Under the pieces are notes generated by a model that worked only from the letters and a program-made list of their open reading frames with translations, did no database searches and was not told where the DNA came from. Source: HRBIN01 sp038891515 (GTDB lineage: Archaea; Thermoproteota; Nitrososphaeria_A; Caldarchaeales; Caldarchaeaceae). From it: 60,216 nucleotides of DNA. The DNA lies in the NCBI GenBank assembly GCA_038891515.1, contig JAWAEB010000001.1, positions 1-60,216 on the forward strand, written 5' to 3'. The translations under genes were made by a program, and so were the position numbers. Of this stretch, positions 1 to 7,962 are shown in pieces (position 1 is the stretch's first letter; each line of letters opens with the position of its first letter).

Positions 1-1
1 G

Positions 2-250
2 CCGGGGGCTTATGAGAGGGGGGCATTCAGAAGGGGGACTGAGATGGTTTATAGGTCCCTCTCAAGGACTAGGGCGGCCACTCTAATAGGAGGCGGCGAT
101 TCTGTAACTGTTATCGAGAAGATGGGTATGAGGTTAAGCGACTTCACCTACGTCAGTCTGGGAGGTGGAGCGCTAATATCATTCCTCTCCGGCGAGCACA
201 TGCCCGGCCTCTCAGCCCTTGAGAGATGGGCGCAACACCACCGAAGATGA
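2..250 (+). CDS. pgk: Phosphoglycerate kinase, C-terminal part (5' end outside window)
   Basis: The frame is open from base 2 and ends in TGA at 248-250, giving about 82 residues. It shows the C-terminal signature of phosphoglycerate kinase: a GAYERGAF...GT stretch, then IGGGDS (nucleotide-binding glycine-rich loop) and SLGGGA followed by LSGEHMPGLSAL, which matches the family's usual ending. The enzyme interconverts 1,3-bisphosphoglycerate and 3-phosphoglycerate in cytosolic glycolysis/gluconeogenesis. Only the C-terminal lobe is visible, so its operon context is unknown. An internal ATG at 44 is not the start, because homology extends upstream of it. Confidence 0.9.
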   Translation, partial: PGAYERGAFRRGTEMVYRSLSRTRAATLIGGGDSVTVIEKMGMRLSDFTYVSLGGGALISFLSGEHMPGLSALERWAQHHRR

Positions 251-260
251 TGCCGAATCT

Positions 261-267
261 CTTAAAT
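261..267 (+). promoter_or_regulatory. TATA box for the 297 gene
   Basis: CTTAAAT lies about 30 nt before the ATG at 297, the spacing expected for an archaeal TATA box with a leaderless or nearly leaderless transcript. It follows the pgk stop by about 10 nt, so the 297 gene probably has its own promoter. Confidence 0.5.
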
Positions 268-296
268 GGTCCCGCTAAATCCATATTGTTTAGAAA

Positions 297-704
297 ATGG
301 GCGAATACACCATCACGTTCAAAGGGGAGAAGTTTGACATCTCATTAGAGACGGAGAGTAGGGATGAGCTGCTGTCAGGGCTTGAGGATCTTCTAACTCT
401 GTATAACCAAATCTCAGTCCGCATTAAAGATCTCAGATCTCCGACTGCTACACCGACTTCGTCTAGGCGTAGAAGGGGAAGGTCAGAAGCTGTGGAGGTC
501 CTGCGCCATCTTGAGGAGAAGATAATCACAACCAACTTCTTTAAACAGCCCAGATCAACGTCTGATGTGCGTGCCAAGCTTAAGGAGGTGGTGGGTGTGC
601 TATTCCAGAGTAGGAAGGTAAGCCAAGCCCTGGGGATACTCCACGGTAGGGGAGCTCTGTCTAGAGTGGGTCAGAGGGGCTCCTACAAATACTACGTGAG
701 GTAG
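297..704 (+). CDS. Conserved hypothetical protein, possible C-terminal winged helix
   Basis: 135 residues. I do not recognise a named family. The N-terminal third is a short beta-rich, charged segment (TITFKGEKFDISLET), followed by helices, a basic hinge (SSRRRRGRS, about residues 55-63) and a C-terminal helical domain of about 70 residues. That domain ends in a pattern typical of a small winged helix (LGILHGRGALSRVGQRGSYKY). A DNA- or RNA-binding role is possible but is inferred only from shape and charge. The ctaB gene starts 2 nt after its stop, so the two are probably co-transcribed. The ATG start is supported by the TATA box about 30 nt upstream. Confidence 0.65.
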   Translation: MGEYTITFKGEKFDISLETESRDELLSGLEDLLTLYNQISVRIKDLRSPTATPTSSRRRRGRSEAVEVLRHLEEKIITTNFFKQPRSTSDVRAKLKEVVGVLFQSRKVSQALGILHGRGALSRVGQRGSYKYYVR

Positions 705-706
705 CG

Positions 707-1597
707 ATGCATAGCTTGACAGCTACTGGTCTCCTGACCACGGCGAAAATATACTTCGGCCTAACCAAGCCCAACGTCTGGTGGCTCCTAGTCTTCACAG
801 GTCTCGCTGGACTCGTGGCAGGTGCAGGCGGAATCCCAGACCCTTTTACAGCCGCACTGGCAGTAGTCACAATCACGACGGGCTCAGCTGGGTCTGAGAC
901 GGTCTCCAACTATCTTGAGAGAGATATAGACGCCGTCATGAGGAGGACTGCTCGGCGGGCCCTGCCTAGGGGGTTGGTTAAGCCTGAATGGAAGGCTCTA
1001 TTGCTGGGCCTTGTCCTACTGGCGGTCTCCCTAGCGACAGCAGTCTTCATTAATCTCCTGACCTTCGTCTTCATGCTGGCCGGCATGCTAGACTATCTGC
1101 TCGTTTACATAATCTTCACCAAGAGAAGGTCTCCCATAAATATAATTCTAGGCGGCTTCGCAGGTGGCGCACCACTGATGGCGGGTTATGCGGCAGCCTC
1201 TGGCGAGGCTACGTTGGAGGCTTGGATTCTGGCCAGCTTGATAGTTCTCTGGATTCCCGCCCATGTTTGGAGCCTAGCTCTGAGGTATAAGGAGGACTAT
1301 ATGAGGGCTGGCGTACCCATGCTGCCTGTGGTGTTAAGTGAGAGGAGGGCCATACGCTGTATCGCCTCAACGGTCATACTCTTCATAATCTTCTCAGCAG
1401 CGCCCTATCTCCTTTACCCGTCCAAGTATGGCCTGCTCTACCTAGTGGTGGCGGGGATAAGCGGTGCAGCCCTCACCTGCTATAGCTTCCGCCTTATCCT
1501 CAAGCCCACCAAGGAGAATGCGTGGAGGCTCTTCAGGCTCACCAGCCCCCAGCTGGCCATCTTAATGGCTGCAGTGATTATCGAAAACCTCCTCTAG
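707..1597 (+). CDS. ctaB: Protohaem IX farnesyltransferase (haem O synthase)
   Basis: 296 residues, the usual length for this UbiA-superfamily membrane prenyltransferase. It attaches a farnesyl group to haem B to make haem O for haem-copper oxidases. The first prenyl-diphosphate/Mg site is N68-YLERDIDAVM (Asp73 and Asp75). The CtaB-specific KRRSPINIILGGFAGGAPLMAGYAA loop and the EDYMRAGVPMLPVV motif are both present, separating it from menaquinone or archaeal-lipid prenyltransferases. About eight to nine hydrophobic segments are visible. It follows the 297 gene by 2 nt, and its 3' end overlaps the convergent moaA by 4 nt. With the nearby cytochrome b it implies an aerobic-type respiratory chain, although no oxidase subunits lie in this window. 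Confidence 0.92.
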   Translation: MHSLTATGLLTTAKIYFGLTKPNVWWLLVFTGLAGLVAGAGGIPDPFTAALAVVTITTGSAGSETVSNYLERDIDAVMRRTARRALPRGLVKPEWKALLLGLVLLAVSLATAVFINLLTFVFMLAGMLDYLLVYIIFTKRRSPINIILGGFAGGAPLMAGYAAASGEATLEAWILASLIVLWIPAHVWSLALRYKEDYMRAGVPMLPVVLSERRAIRCIASTVILFIIFSAAPYLLYPSKYGLLYLVVAGISGAALTCYSFRLILKPTKENAWRLFRLTSPQLAILMAAVIIENLL

Positions 1598-2592
1598 CCA
1601 CCTATCGTATACATAGGCCTAACGTGCTGGGCCATCAAGCTGTTTTTCAGCATGAACTCGACGCCGGGAGACTTGAGCTTAAAGACATCCCTGATGAAAT
1701 TCTCCAGCATCTCATCAGAAGCACCACCCCTCAAGAGTGGCTTGATATCATACTCATCCCTGCTGAAGAGGCATGGAACAATCTTTCCATCGGCGGTCAT
1801 CCGAATTCTGTCGCAGTCACCGCAGAATGGCTGGGTCATTGAGGTAATGATGTTGATTTCGCCTGGGCTCCCATCCTTGAACCTGTAGGATGACGCAGTG
1901 CTACCTGGCTCTCGAGGCATCTTTTCCAGCCGATAAGCACGCCCAATCCTCTCAATTATCTCGTCTCCGCTCACGACCAGATCTGGCCTCCACATCCTCC
2001 GACCGTCGAACGGCATATACTCTATGAATCGGACGACCAGTCCGCTCTCCCTTGCCAGACCCACGAAGTCTAATATCTCGTCATCATTGCACCCGCGTGT
2101 CACCACACAGTTTATTTTTACAGGGTTGAGTCCAGCCTCCACCGAGCGCCTTATCCCCTCCAAGACACGGCTGAACACATCCTTCCTGCCAACTATTGCT
2201 TCAAACCTCTCGGGCTTGAGACTGTGGAGGCTTATGGTGACGCTATGCAGACCAGCTTCCCTGAGCGGTTTGGCCATCTCCCCCATCAGGTAGCCGTTGC
2301 TGGTGAGGGAGATGCTCCCAACACCCTCCACACATCTCAGTAGGTTGACCAGCTTGGGCAGATCCCTACGCATCAGTGGCTCTCCACCCGTCAGCCTTAC
2401 TGTATCCACACCCATCGCCGCCAAAACCGAGGCGACCCTAACAATCTCCTCGAATGTGAGTATCTCACTATGCGGAAGCCATACAGGCTGGCTGGGCATG
2501 CAGAAACTGCATCTAAAGTTGCACCTATCGGTCACGGAGAGCCGCAGCTTCCGAGCTATCCTTCCAAGCCCGTCGGCTAGGGGCCGTCTCAT
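1594..2592 (-). CDS. moaA: GTP 3',8-cyclase, molybdenum cofactor biosynthesis
   Basis: 332 residues. A radical-SAM enzyme performing the first step of molybdopterin synthesis. The N-terminal [4Fe-4S]/SAM cluster is C24-NFR-C28-SF-C31, followed by the SAM-binding LTGGEP. The C-terminal second cluster is C257-GD-C260 with C274 (CLF), and the protein ends in the conserved Gly-Gly tail that enters the active site. All catalytic features are intact. Molybdopterin made here could supply the two CoxL-type hydroxylases elsewhere in the window. It is convergent with ctaB (4-nt overlap) and has a TATA-like element about 28 nt before the ATG. Confidence 0.95.
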   Translation of the reverse strand: MRRPLADGLGRIARKLRLSVTDRCNFRCSFCMPSQPVWLPHSEILTFEEIVRVASVLAAMGVDTVRLTGGEPLMRRDLPKLVNLLRCVEGVGSISLTSNGYLMGEMAKPLREAGLHSVTISLHSLKPERFEAIVGRKDVFSRVLEGIRRSVEAGLNPVKINCVVTRGCNDDEILDFVGLARESGLVVRFIEYMPFDGRRMWRPDLVVSGDEIIERIGRAYRLEKMPREPGSTASSYRFKDGSPGEINIITSMTQPFCGDCDRIRMTADGKIVPCLFSRDEYDIKPLLRGGASDEMLENFIRDVFKLKSPGVEFMLKNSLMAQHVRPMYTIGG

Positions 2593-2615
2593 CTTCCATG
2601 GAGTCCCTTTAGCCG

Positions 2616-2625
2616 GTTAAAAAAT
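2616..2625 (-). promoter_or_regulatory. TATA-like element for moaA
   Basis: Read on the minus strand the segment is a T-run followed by AA (TTTTTTTAACC) centred about 28 nt upstream of the moaA ATG. This fits leaderless transcription. It sits in the tail of the degraded mobile-element segment next door. Confidence 0.4.
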
Positions 2626-2742
2626 GTGATGGGGTTCTTTGGGGATCATCGCACCCAAGCCCCTCGCGGGTTCATTGGAGCCTCGTCGGTCTGGTCCCCG
2701 TTCGTGTGAGCCCACCCCATTCACAGAGGAAGGGAGGATCAA
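2617..2742 (-). other. G+C-rich open segment, possible mobile-element tail
   Basis: Between the AT-rich transposase remnant and moaA lies a markedly G+C-richer stretch, open on the minus strand for about 40 codons and ending in TAA at 2617. Its peptide contains GSHERGPD...GSNEPARGLGAM. From memory this resembles the glycine/proline-rich tails of some archaeal IS200/IS605 TnpB proteins, which can overlap the guide RNA. No catalytic part of TnpB is present. The assignment is a weak inference. Confidence 0.2.
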
Positions 2743-2934
2743 TTAATTAACGTCTACGGCAGACTATACATAGACTATAGCCCTCTTAACCTAAGCCACG
2801 ACTATACACCATCTATGCTTAGCTTCAGAAGCTATCTTCACTTCTTCAGAGACCTTCCTAGCCAAATCATGTAGGGTAGACTTGCTTATAGTCTCCAGAG
2901 CAATGCTTAGAACCAACCCTCCTACAGATTCCAT
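2743..2934 (-). pseudogene. Decayed DDE-type transposase fragment
   Basis: One minus-strand frame reads SKSTLHDLARKVSEEVK, then KHRWCIVVA, a stop (TAG), VKRAIVYV, another stop (TAG), SAVDVN and a third stop (TAA). The segment resembles the helix-turn-helix to first-Asp/Tyr part of IS6/ISC-type transposases, in which a VVADE...YVWSAVDV block surrounds the first catalytic Asp. Three in-frame stops within about 70 codons and the loss of the rest of the gene mark it as dead. No terminal inverted repeats could be assigned to it. Confidence 0.45.
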
Positions 2935-3271
2935 GAAACATATACTCCTATACAGCTAAAACCCCGACCTCGCAGCTTTTTATTATGGTCAAAACAACTT
3001 GAGACGAGGGCCACAACATCCATACAACAAAGATAACTCCCGGCCTTTAAATATACCACTTATCCGGACACTACCGTGGTTGCACGTGAAATAGCTCATA
3101 TATTCATAAAGAGACATACTGGGGAAAGGTCGAATTAATGTACCCAAGCTATGAAAAAGTAAAAAATCCTTGATGAATATAGTGATATTATCTCCAACAG
3201 GTGGGTAGTATCCACAACAGATCAAAAATTCTAACAACTGTATTTCCTATTTCGCGTATAAGAACTATGTA
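2935..3271. other. AT-rich intergenic stretch without a convincing gene
   Basis: About 340 bases of AT-rich sequence between the transposase remnant and the nested palindrome downstream of cytochrome b. An 82-codon open frame on the minus strand (2989-3237) has no recognisable domain and atypical composition. I read the stretch as decayed insertion debris. Confidence 0.4.
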
Positions 3272-3345
3272 TATTCGTTCTTCGCTGTGTATTCCCTATG
3301 TATTGGATATACATAGGGAGGAATAAAATGTGAATAGAACGAATA
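3272..3345. repeat. Nested inverted repeat downstream of cytochrome b
   Basis: Two concentric perfect inverted repeats share a centre. The inner arms are 11 bp (TCCCTATGTAT at 3293-3303, complement at 3309-3319) with a 5-nt loop. The outer arms are 9 bp (TATTCGTTC at 3272-3280, complement at 3337-3345). The structure starts 25 nt after the stop of the minus-strand cytochrome b gene. It could be a transcript 3'-end hairpin, a protein-binding palindrome or the remnant of a small element. Confidence 0.6.
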
Positions 3346-3369
3346 GACCGCATGTTGGGCTTATGGGCT

Positions 3370-4716
3370 CTACTTTATCTGGCCCATGGCATGCCTGTAG
3401 ATATGGGCCGCGAGCCCGAAGATGGCTAGGGCCACGCCTAGGTTGAATAGGGATAGGTTCTTCAAACCTTCGATATACTGCTGGAAAGCCAGCAGTCCAA
3501 AAATACCTATAACCGCCAGAAGACCCACTATGAGCCTCACAGACCACTCATACGGTAGCTGGATCGTTATCGGTCTAGGCTTGGGTGCCGGCCTAGCTGG
3601 CTCAGACCTTGGAGGTGCTATGAACTTATAGCTTATCAAGAATGAGATGGCTATGAGAAAGAGGAGGGCTGGATAAAATACCAGAGGCTCCACATACACC
3701 GCTGTAAAGGCGTCAACCCGGGGGACCGTGTAGAAACCCCAGACGGTGGTCACTATGATCAGCACAAGCCCGGATACGCCAGCTGCTGTGAAGAAGGGTC
3801 TCTCCCGCCAGCTCAGCTTCTTAGACCTGTCCACAAAGGGTACGAGAAGGAAGAAGAGGATGAAGAGGAGGGGTAGGAGGGCGCCGGAAGTGAACCTCTC
3901 CAGTCCCGTTCTGATGAAGGCGTAGATGCCGGTGAGGTACCATTCAGGAACCTCAACTATGGCCTGTGTGGGGTTGTATTTTGTGCCCAGCTCAACCGGG
4001 AAGAGACCAGCTCCGATGAATAGGGCGCCGAGGATACCTGCCACCACCGGTGGGTCGAAGACTAGGTTGCGGGGAAAGTGGACTAGAGCCAGAAGGAGCA
4101 TCACCATAGGCAGTATGAATACATGGAGTGCGTAGAATCTGACTATTAGGTCGTATAGGCCTCCGCCCAGTAGTATGGGTGCTATCTGTGGGCCTAATAT
4201 GGGCGCCGAGTTGGTGAGACCCACCGCTATGTTGACAGCCAGCATGGCCCTCTGGTTGAGTATAAGGTCATATCCCGTGAAGGCTTCCAAGACCGTGACC
4301 GTCCCTAGTATGACACCTGTGACCCATAATATCTCATTCTTCACCTTATAGCGGCCGCTGAAGTATTGGTAAAACATGTGGGCTATGGCGAGCAGGACCA
4401 TCATGTTGGATGCGTGGTAGTGTATGTTGCGTAGGAAGAATCCGAACTCTATCTCATCCTGTATCTCCTTGACACTCTCATAGGCTGTCTGCACGTCAGG
4501 CCTATAGTAGAACATCAGAAGGGCTCCAGTTATCCCAAGTACAGCGAAGACCACGGCTGTTAGGGTGCCTAGATAGCCGAATGGACTGACGAACAGCCTT
4601 GGAACCTGGAATCTAAAGGAGAGGAGGGGTGTCCTCTCAAGCCTATCCACCAGCCACTTGATAAATTCGTCAAAAACCCTCCCCAGGGGACCGGGCTCCT
4701 CAGCCTTCTGGGTCAC
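3370..4716 (-). CDS. Cytochrome b (b6-type N-terminal domain plus C-terminal extension)
   Basis: 448 residues. Diheme membrane subunit of a quinol-oxidising cytochrome bc-type complex. The two haem pairs are clear: H99 and H113 in one helix (14 apart) and H198 and H213 in the other (15 apart, the b6-type spacing). The quinol-site PEWY motif is at 257-260. Ten or so hydrophobic segments follow an N-terminal amphipathic region; the last two lie on either side of a proline/arginine-rich linker near residue 370. No Rieske protein, cytochrome c or oxidase gene is adjacent, which is unusual, because petB/soxC-type genes normally sit beside a Rieske gene. A TATA-like TTTAAATT lies about 35 nt upstream of the ATG. 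Confidence 0.9.
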   Translation of the reverse strand: MTQKAEEPGPLGRVFDEFIKWLVDRLERTPLLSFRFQVPRLFVSPFGYLGTLTAVVFAVLGITGALLMFYYRPDVQTAYESVKEIQDEIEFGFFLRNIHYHASNMMVLLAIAHMFYQYFSGRYKVKNEILWVTGVILGTVTVLEAFTGYDLILNQRAMLAVNIAVGLTNSAPILGPQIAPILLGGGLYDLIVRFYALHVFILPMVMLLLALVHFPRNLVFDPPVVAGILGALFIGAGLFPVELGTKYNPTQAIVEVPEWYLTGIYAFIRTGLERFTSGALLPLLFILFFLLVPFVDRSKKLSWRERPFFTAAGVSGLVLIIVTTVWGFYTVPRVDAFTAVYVEPLVFYPALLFLIAISFLISYKFIAPPRSEPARPAPKPRPITIQLPYEWSVRLIVGLLAVIGIFGLLAFQQYIEGLKNLSLFNLGVALAIFGLAAHIYRHAMGQIK

Positions 4717-5535
4717 TGCCTATCGCCTACCAGGCTACCGTTTCCATAATTTAAACCGTTCCAATGTCTTACCACAGCTAGTGTCTGCCACGCTTGGCCA
4801 TCAAAAGTGCTATTACTTCAGCCAAAACTACTTTTACCAGCGGGTTCGGCATGAGGGGTATGTTAAAGATAGTGACCCCCCAAGCGTGGACCTCACAGCA
4901 TATACAGGCGGTGACAGGTTTCCGGCTGTGAGTAGTGTGGAGAAGAGCAGGAAGGGGGCTAAGATGTTGGGGCTGTTATCCCAGATATCACGCGTTGAAG
5001 ACAACCATGAGAGGTATGGCCTGAGATGGGAGGGGCTCGGGCGGTAGATTTCTGACAGCCCAAGACATATATGGCTGGGAAAACTGTAGAGAATATGAGA
5101 ATTGTCAGGTCTAACCCTGCGAAGGAGCCGGTCGTTCTCATCAGCTCCACGATGGTTTGCATGTAGCAGTGTCTCCCGACAGGACTGTGGTGAGGCCTAG
5201 ATTGTAGATCTAGGGGCGGCACGACCGTCAGAACCCTCTTCACCCACATGGCGGCTCGGAGAATAACCGTAGCCACCAAGACATGAACCTTGAATATCCT
5301 TAATATAGGTATCAGGAGTACAACTCTAGAGAGCATGGGTGAAGACAGCATATAATATGTGAAGATGCTGCAGTGGCCTGTCCAAATGGTTTGGGAACAG
5401 CGATATCTTCTGCGACAGCATCTTAACCACTTCTATGATACTGCTTATCCGGTCCGCTTATATACAGATTAGTCCTAGAGGCAGTATCATACATTGAGGT
5501 GAAGACTTATCTCAGGGCTTCGTTTGGCTCCAAAC
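4717..5535. other. Long intergenic region with a possible membrane-protein relic
   Basis: About 820 bases between the divergent cytochrome b and ABM genes. On the minus strand, 4959-5351 could encode 130 residues with two hydrophobic segments (around VVLLIPILRIFKVHVLVATVIL and LDLTILIFSTVFPAIYVLG), but the last 35 residues look non-coding and no family is recognised. The plus-strand frame 4658-5047 overlaps the cytochrome b start and looks spurious. The membrane frame may be a small or degraded gene; confidence is low. Confidence 0.3.
5457..5465 (+). promoter_or_regulatory. TATA box upstream of the ABM/DUF429 gene pair
   Basis: CTTATATAC, a near-consensus archaeal TATA box, lies about 75 nt before the ATG at 5536. 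This predicts a short leader of about 45 nt, unlike most genes in the window. Confidence 0.45.
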
Positions 5536-5823
5536 ATGATTGTAAGGGTTTGGCGGTGTAGAATTTCATCTGTGGAGGGGTTTCGAAGGTTCACACACGA
5601 GGATGCACTTCCAATCCTGAGGAGGCAGGACGGGTGTATGTCCGCTGTTGTGGGGGTGGATGACTCGCAGAACGGTGTAGTGGTGACGGTTTGGCGGGAC
5701 CTCGACACACTCAAAAGATTCGCAGGCGAGCAGTGGGCGGAGCCGGTCATACATCCCAACGAGGTTGGACTATTGGTCGGGACGCCCAACGTGGAGCATT
5801 ACAGTCTTGTGGGAATGCTATAG
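5536..5823 (+). CDS. ABM-fold (dimeric alpha+beta barrel) protein
   Basis: 95 residues from the ATG at 5536; an in-frame TTG at 5524 would add four. The pattern MIVRVWRCRI...GFRRFTHEDALPILRRQDGC...VVTVWRDLDTLKRFAGE matches the antibiotic-biosynthesis-monooxygenase fold: a first beta strand, a helix, the central strand with VxVWxD, then the helix that packs against it. Members range from haem- or quinone-active monooxygenases to non-catalytic small proteins, so the substrate cannot be assigned. The next gene starts directly after its stop codon, implying translational coupling and one transcript. Confidence 0.75.
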   Translation: MIVRVWRCRISSVEGFRRFTHEDALPILRRQDGCMSAVVGVDDSQNGVVVTVWRDLDTLKRFAGEQWAEPVIHPNEVGLLVGTPNVEHYSLVGML

Positions 5824-6420
5824 TTGCGCCCGAGATACCTCATAGGGGTAGACCTTGCAGCTTCACCAAGGAACCCCACCGGCATCTGCCTAATGACAGA
5901 CAAGCTCACCTGTCTGACGTGGACAGCCTTCACAGACCAGCAAATACTGGAGACCGTGGCCTACTACCGTCCCGCAGTCACAGCCTTTGACGCACCTCTC
6001 AGCAGACCCATATTAGGAGGTCTTAGGAGATGTGAGAGGGAGCTGATACGTGAGGGTATAAGACTGTTGCCACAGACACTAAGCCCGATGAAGCGGCTGG
6101 CCATGAGAGGTATGAGACTGGCTGAAAGGGTCAGACGTATGGGCTCGACCGTGCTGGAGACATATCCGAGGGGTGTCCAGCGGCTTCTCGGCTTCAGCAT
6201 CTCCAGGAGGCCTAGACATGGAGTGAGTATGTTGAGAAAGCTGGGTGTGGCGGGGTTGCAGCCCCACCCCTCTATACACGAGGCTGACGCTGCCATCTGC
6301 GCTTTCCTAGCCTATCTCTGGTTGAATGGCTTAACAAAAGAGTATGGCGATAAACGTGAGAAGTTCATCACGATGCCTAAATCCTCAGCCCGCCGCCATC
6401 TCCTTTTCAAGAGACTTTGA
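5824..6420 (+). CDS. DUF429 family protein (predicted RNase H-like nuclease fold)
   Basis: 198 residues starting at TTG 5824, immediately after the TAG of the ABM gene. The N-terminal GVDLAASPRNPTG and later TAFDAPLS blocks match the Asp-bearing strands of the DUF429/COG2410 predicted nuclease family. ETYPRGVQRLLGF and the C-terminal SIHEADAAICAFLAYLWLNG blocks carry further conserved acidic residues. The biochemical role of the family is not established. The last 36 bases overlap the 3' end of the convergent permease gene, so the final residues are the least certain. Confidence 0.8.
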   Translation: MRPRYLIGVDLAASPRNPTGICLMTDKLTCLTWTAFTDQQILETVAYYRPAVTAFDAPLSRPILGGLRRCERELIREGIRLLPQTLSPMKRLAMRGMRLAERVRRMGSTVLETYPRGVQRLLGFSISRRPRHGVSMLRKLGVAGLQPHPSIHEADAAICAFLAYLWLNGLTKEYGDKREKFITMPKSSARRHLLFKRL

Positions 6421-7674
6421 AAGCCTAGTGATAGCTGTGGAGGCTAGGAGAGAGACTATGAATGAGGGTATGCTGGCTCCCACCGATGGTGCGAGCTGGA
6501 CTATTGAGATGTAGGCCACAATACCCAGTGACCATGCAGCAATGTTGCCGTACCTGACCCCCGAGGCTCTGTAGAAGCTTTCAACAGAGGTTATCTTCCT
6601 ACCACTAGTGAAGTACTCGGCTGCCAAGACACCCAAGAGAGGGACAAACACAGAGCCTATGAATAGCAAGAACCACTCATACTGGAGCAGGGGAACAGTG
6701 AGGGCGAGAGCCACACCAGCCGCCGTCGTAACAGCCACAAGCTTCCACTGCCTAACTTTTGGGAATATGTTCTGAATTGAGACGGCTGTCGAGTATATGT
6801 CTGCGAACGCATTATCAGTCTCGTCCACTAATATGAGTATGAGGGCGGCGTTCCCAAGGAAGAGCAGGCCTATTGAGGATATGATGTCACCCGTGCCTAG
6901 GACGGCCACCAAGGCAGCACCCAGCACATAAAACCAAGTATTGGAGACAGTGTAGCCGGCGACCGTTCCGAGGAAAGCCTTCCTTGGCTGAATTGCGAAG
7001 CGGTTGTAATCTGAGATGAGTGGCCACCAAGATATGGGCATAGCTACAACTATGTCGAGTGCAAGTAGGAGTGGTATAGTGGGGGATGGGGCTCTTGTCA
7101 TCCAGTTGCCTACGGTAGGTGAGGTGAAGACCGAGTAGGTTATCCAGACTGTCGAAGCGTAGACCAGCCATATGGCATAGCGTTCAAGCCATTTCCGGAC
7201 AACTGCCAAGGGTCCCCCCAAGGCAAGGAACATACACCAAACAGCAAATATAGCTGCCCAGAAGGGGAAGCCAGCGTCACCGAGAAGCCAGTGGGTTATC
7301 GAGCCCGCCGCCTGAGCCATTATCATGATTTCAAAGCCGGTCCAGCCCACCAGCTGGACTATGTTAAGGAATGTGGGTACATAAGAGCCGCGCATACCCA
7401 GCACAGGCCTAAGGCTCACCATTGTGGGCACACCATATCTGCTGCCCATAATACCTGCCAGCCCCAGCATCACACTTCCTATAACTGAGCCTATAATGGA
7501 GACGACCAACACATCCACCAAGCTGAGCGATGAGAGGAAAGACCCAGCAAGGAGAACCAGCAGACCCACACCGAGACTGGACCAGAGCACGAAGTAATCC
7601 AGCCCACCTAGCTGCCTAGCCTCCACAGGAACAGGCTCAGCTCCCCACTCTGGTGGGAGCTTGATTCTTACCAT
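6385..7674 (-). CDS. NCS1-family nucleobase/vitamin:cation permease
   Basis: 429 residues with about twelve hydrophobic segments. The opening (LPPEWGAEPVPVEARQLGGLDYFVLWSSLGVGL), the GSRYGVPTMVSLRPVLGMRGSY block and the VQLVGWTGFEIMIMAQAA helix match the CodB/CytX branch of the nucleobase:cation symporter-1 family, which moves cytosine, purines, allantoin, hydantoins or the thiamin precursor HMP. Substrate cannot be fixed from sequence. Hydantoin- or cytosine-type substrates would suit the HyuAB genes 8 kb away, but that is an inference. The strong TATA box 25-30 nt upstream supports the ATG start. Confidence 0.88.
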   Translation of the reverse strand: MVRIKLPPEWGAEPVPVEARQLGGLDYFVLWSSLGVGLLVLLAGSFLSSLSLVDVLVVSIIGSVIGSVMLGLAGIMGSRYGVPTMVSLRPVLGMRGSYVPTFLNIVQLVGWTGFEIMIMAQAAGSITHWLLGDAGFPFWAAIFAVWCMFLALGGPLAVVRKWLERYAIWLVYASTVWITYSVFTSPTVGNWMTRAPSPTIPLLLALDIVVAMPISWWPLISDYNRFAIQPRKAFLGTVAGYTVSNTWFYVLGAALVAVLGTGDIISSIGLLFLGNAALILILVDETDNAFADIYSTAVSIQNIFPKVRQWKLVAVTTAAGVALALTVPLLQYEWFLLFIGSVFVPLLGVLAAEYFTSGRKITSVESFYRASGVRYGNIAAWSLGIVAYISIVQLAPSVGASIPSFIVSLLASTAITRLSKSLEKEMAAG

Positions 7675-7696
7675 GGAGGGGCGGGTTCAGCAGCCG

Positions 7697-7704
7697 TATA
7701 TAAG
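7697..7704 (-). promoter_or_regulatory. TATA box of the NCS1 permease gene
   Basis: On the minus strand CTTATATAC is centred about 27 nt before the ATG at 7674, so the mRNA is probably leaderless. Confidence 0.55.
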
Positions 7705-7962
7705 ACAATGTATAACCAACTTATACGAAATTAGCTTATCACATGGTCCGGTGTCATCTACTCACGCGTCATCAGTTATGACATGCCACCGTTACGACTT
7801 TAGTTCCTCAGAAAATGGCCCATACTGCCTAGTTCGGGGGTGATCCCATTTAACAAAACCCACGGTGAGTTCAGAACTATTGGTGAACTGATTATGATAT
7901 ATTATCCAACTAATTTTTCCTCATACAGGCATTTATGCTAGTCTCACAGTTAACAACATGAT

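Noticed and set aside
2989..3237. 82-codon minus-strand ORF
   Set aside because: AT-rich, no recognisable domain, atypical composition and no promoter; read as decayed DNA.
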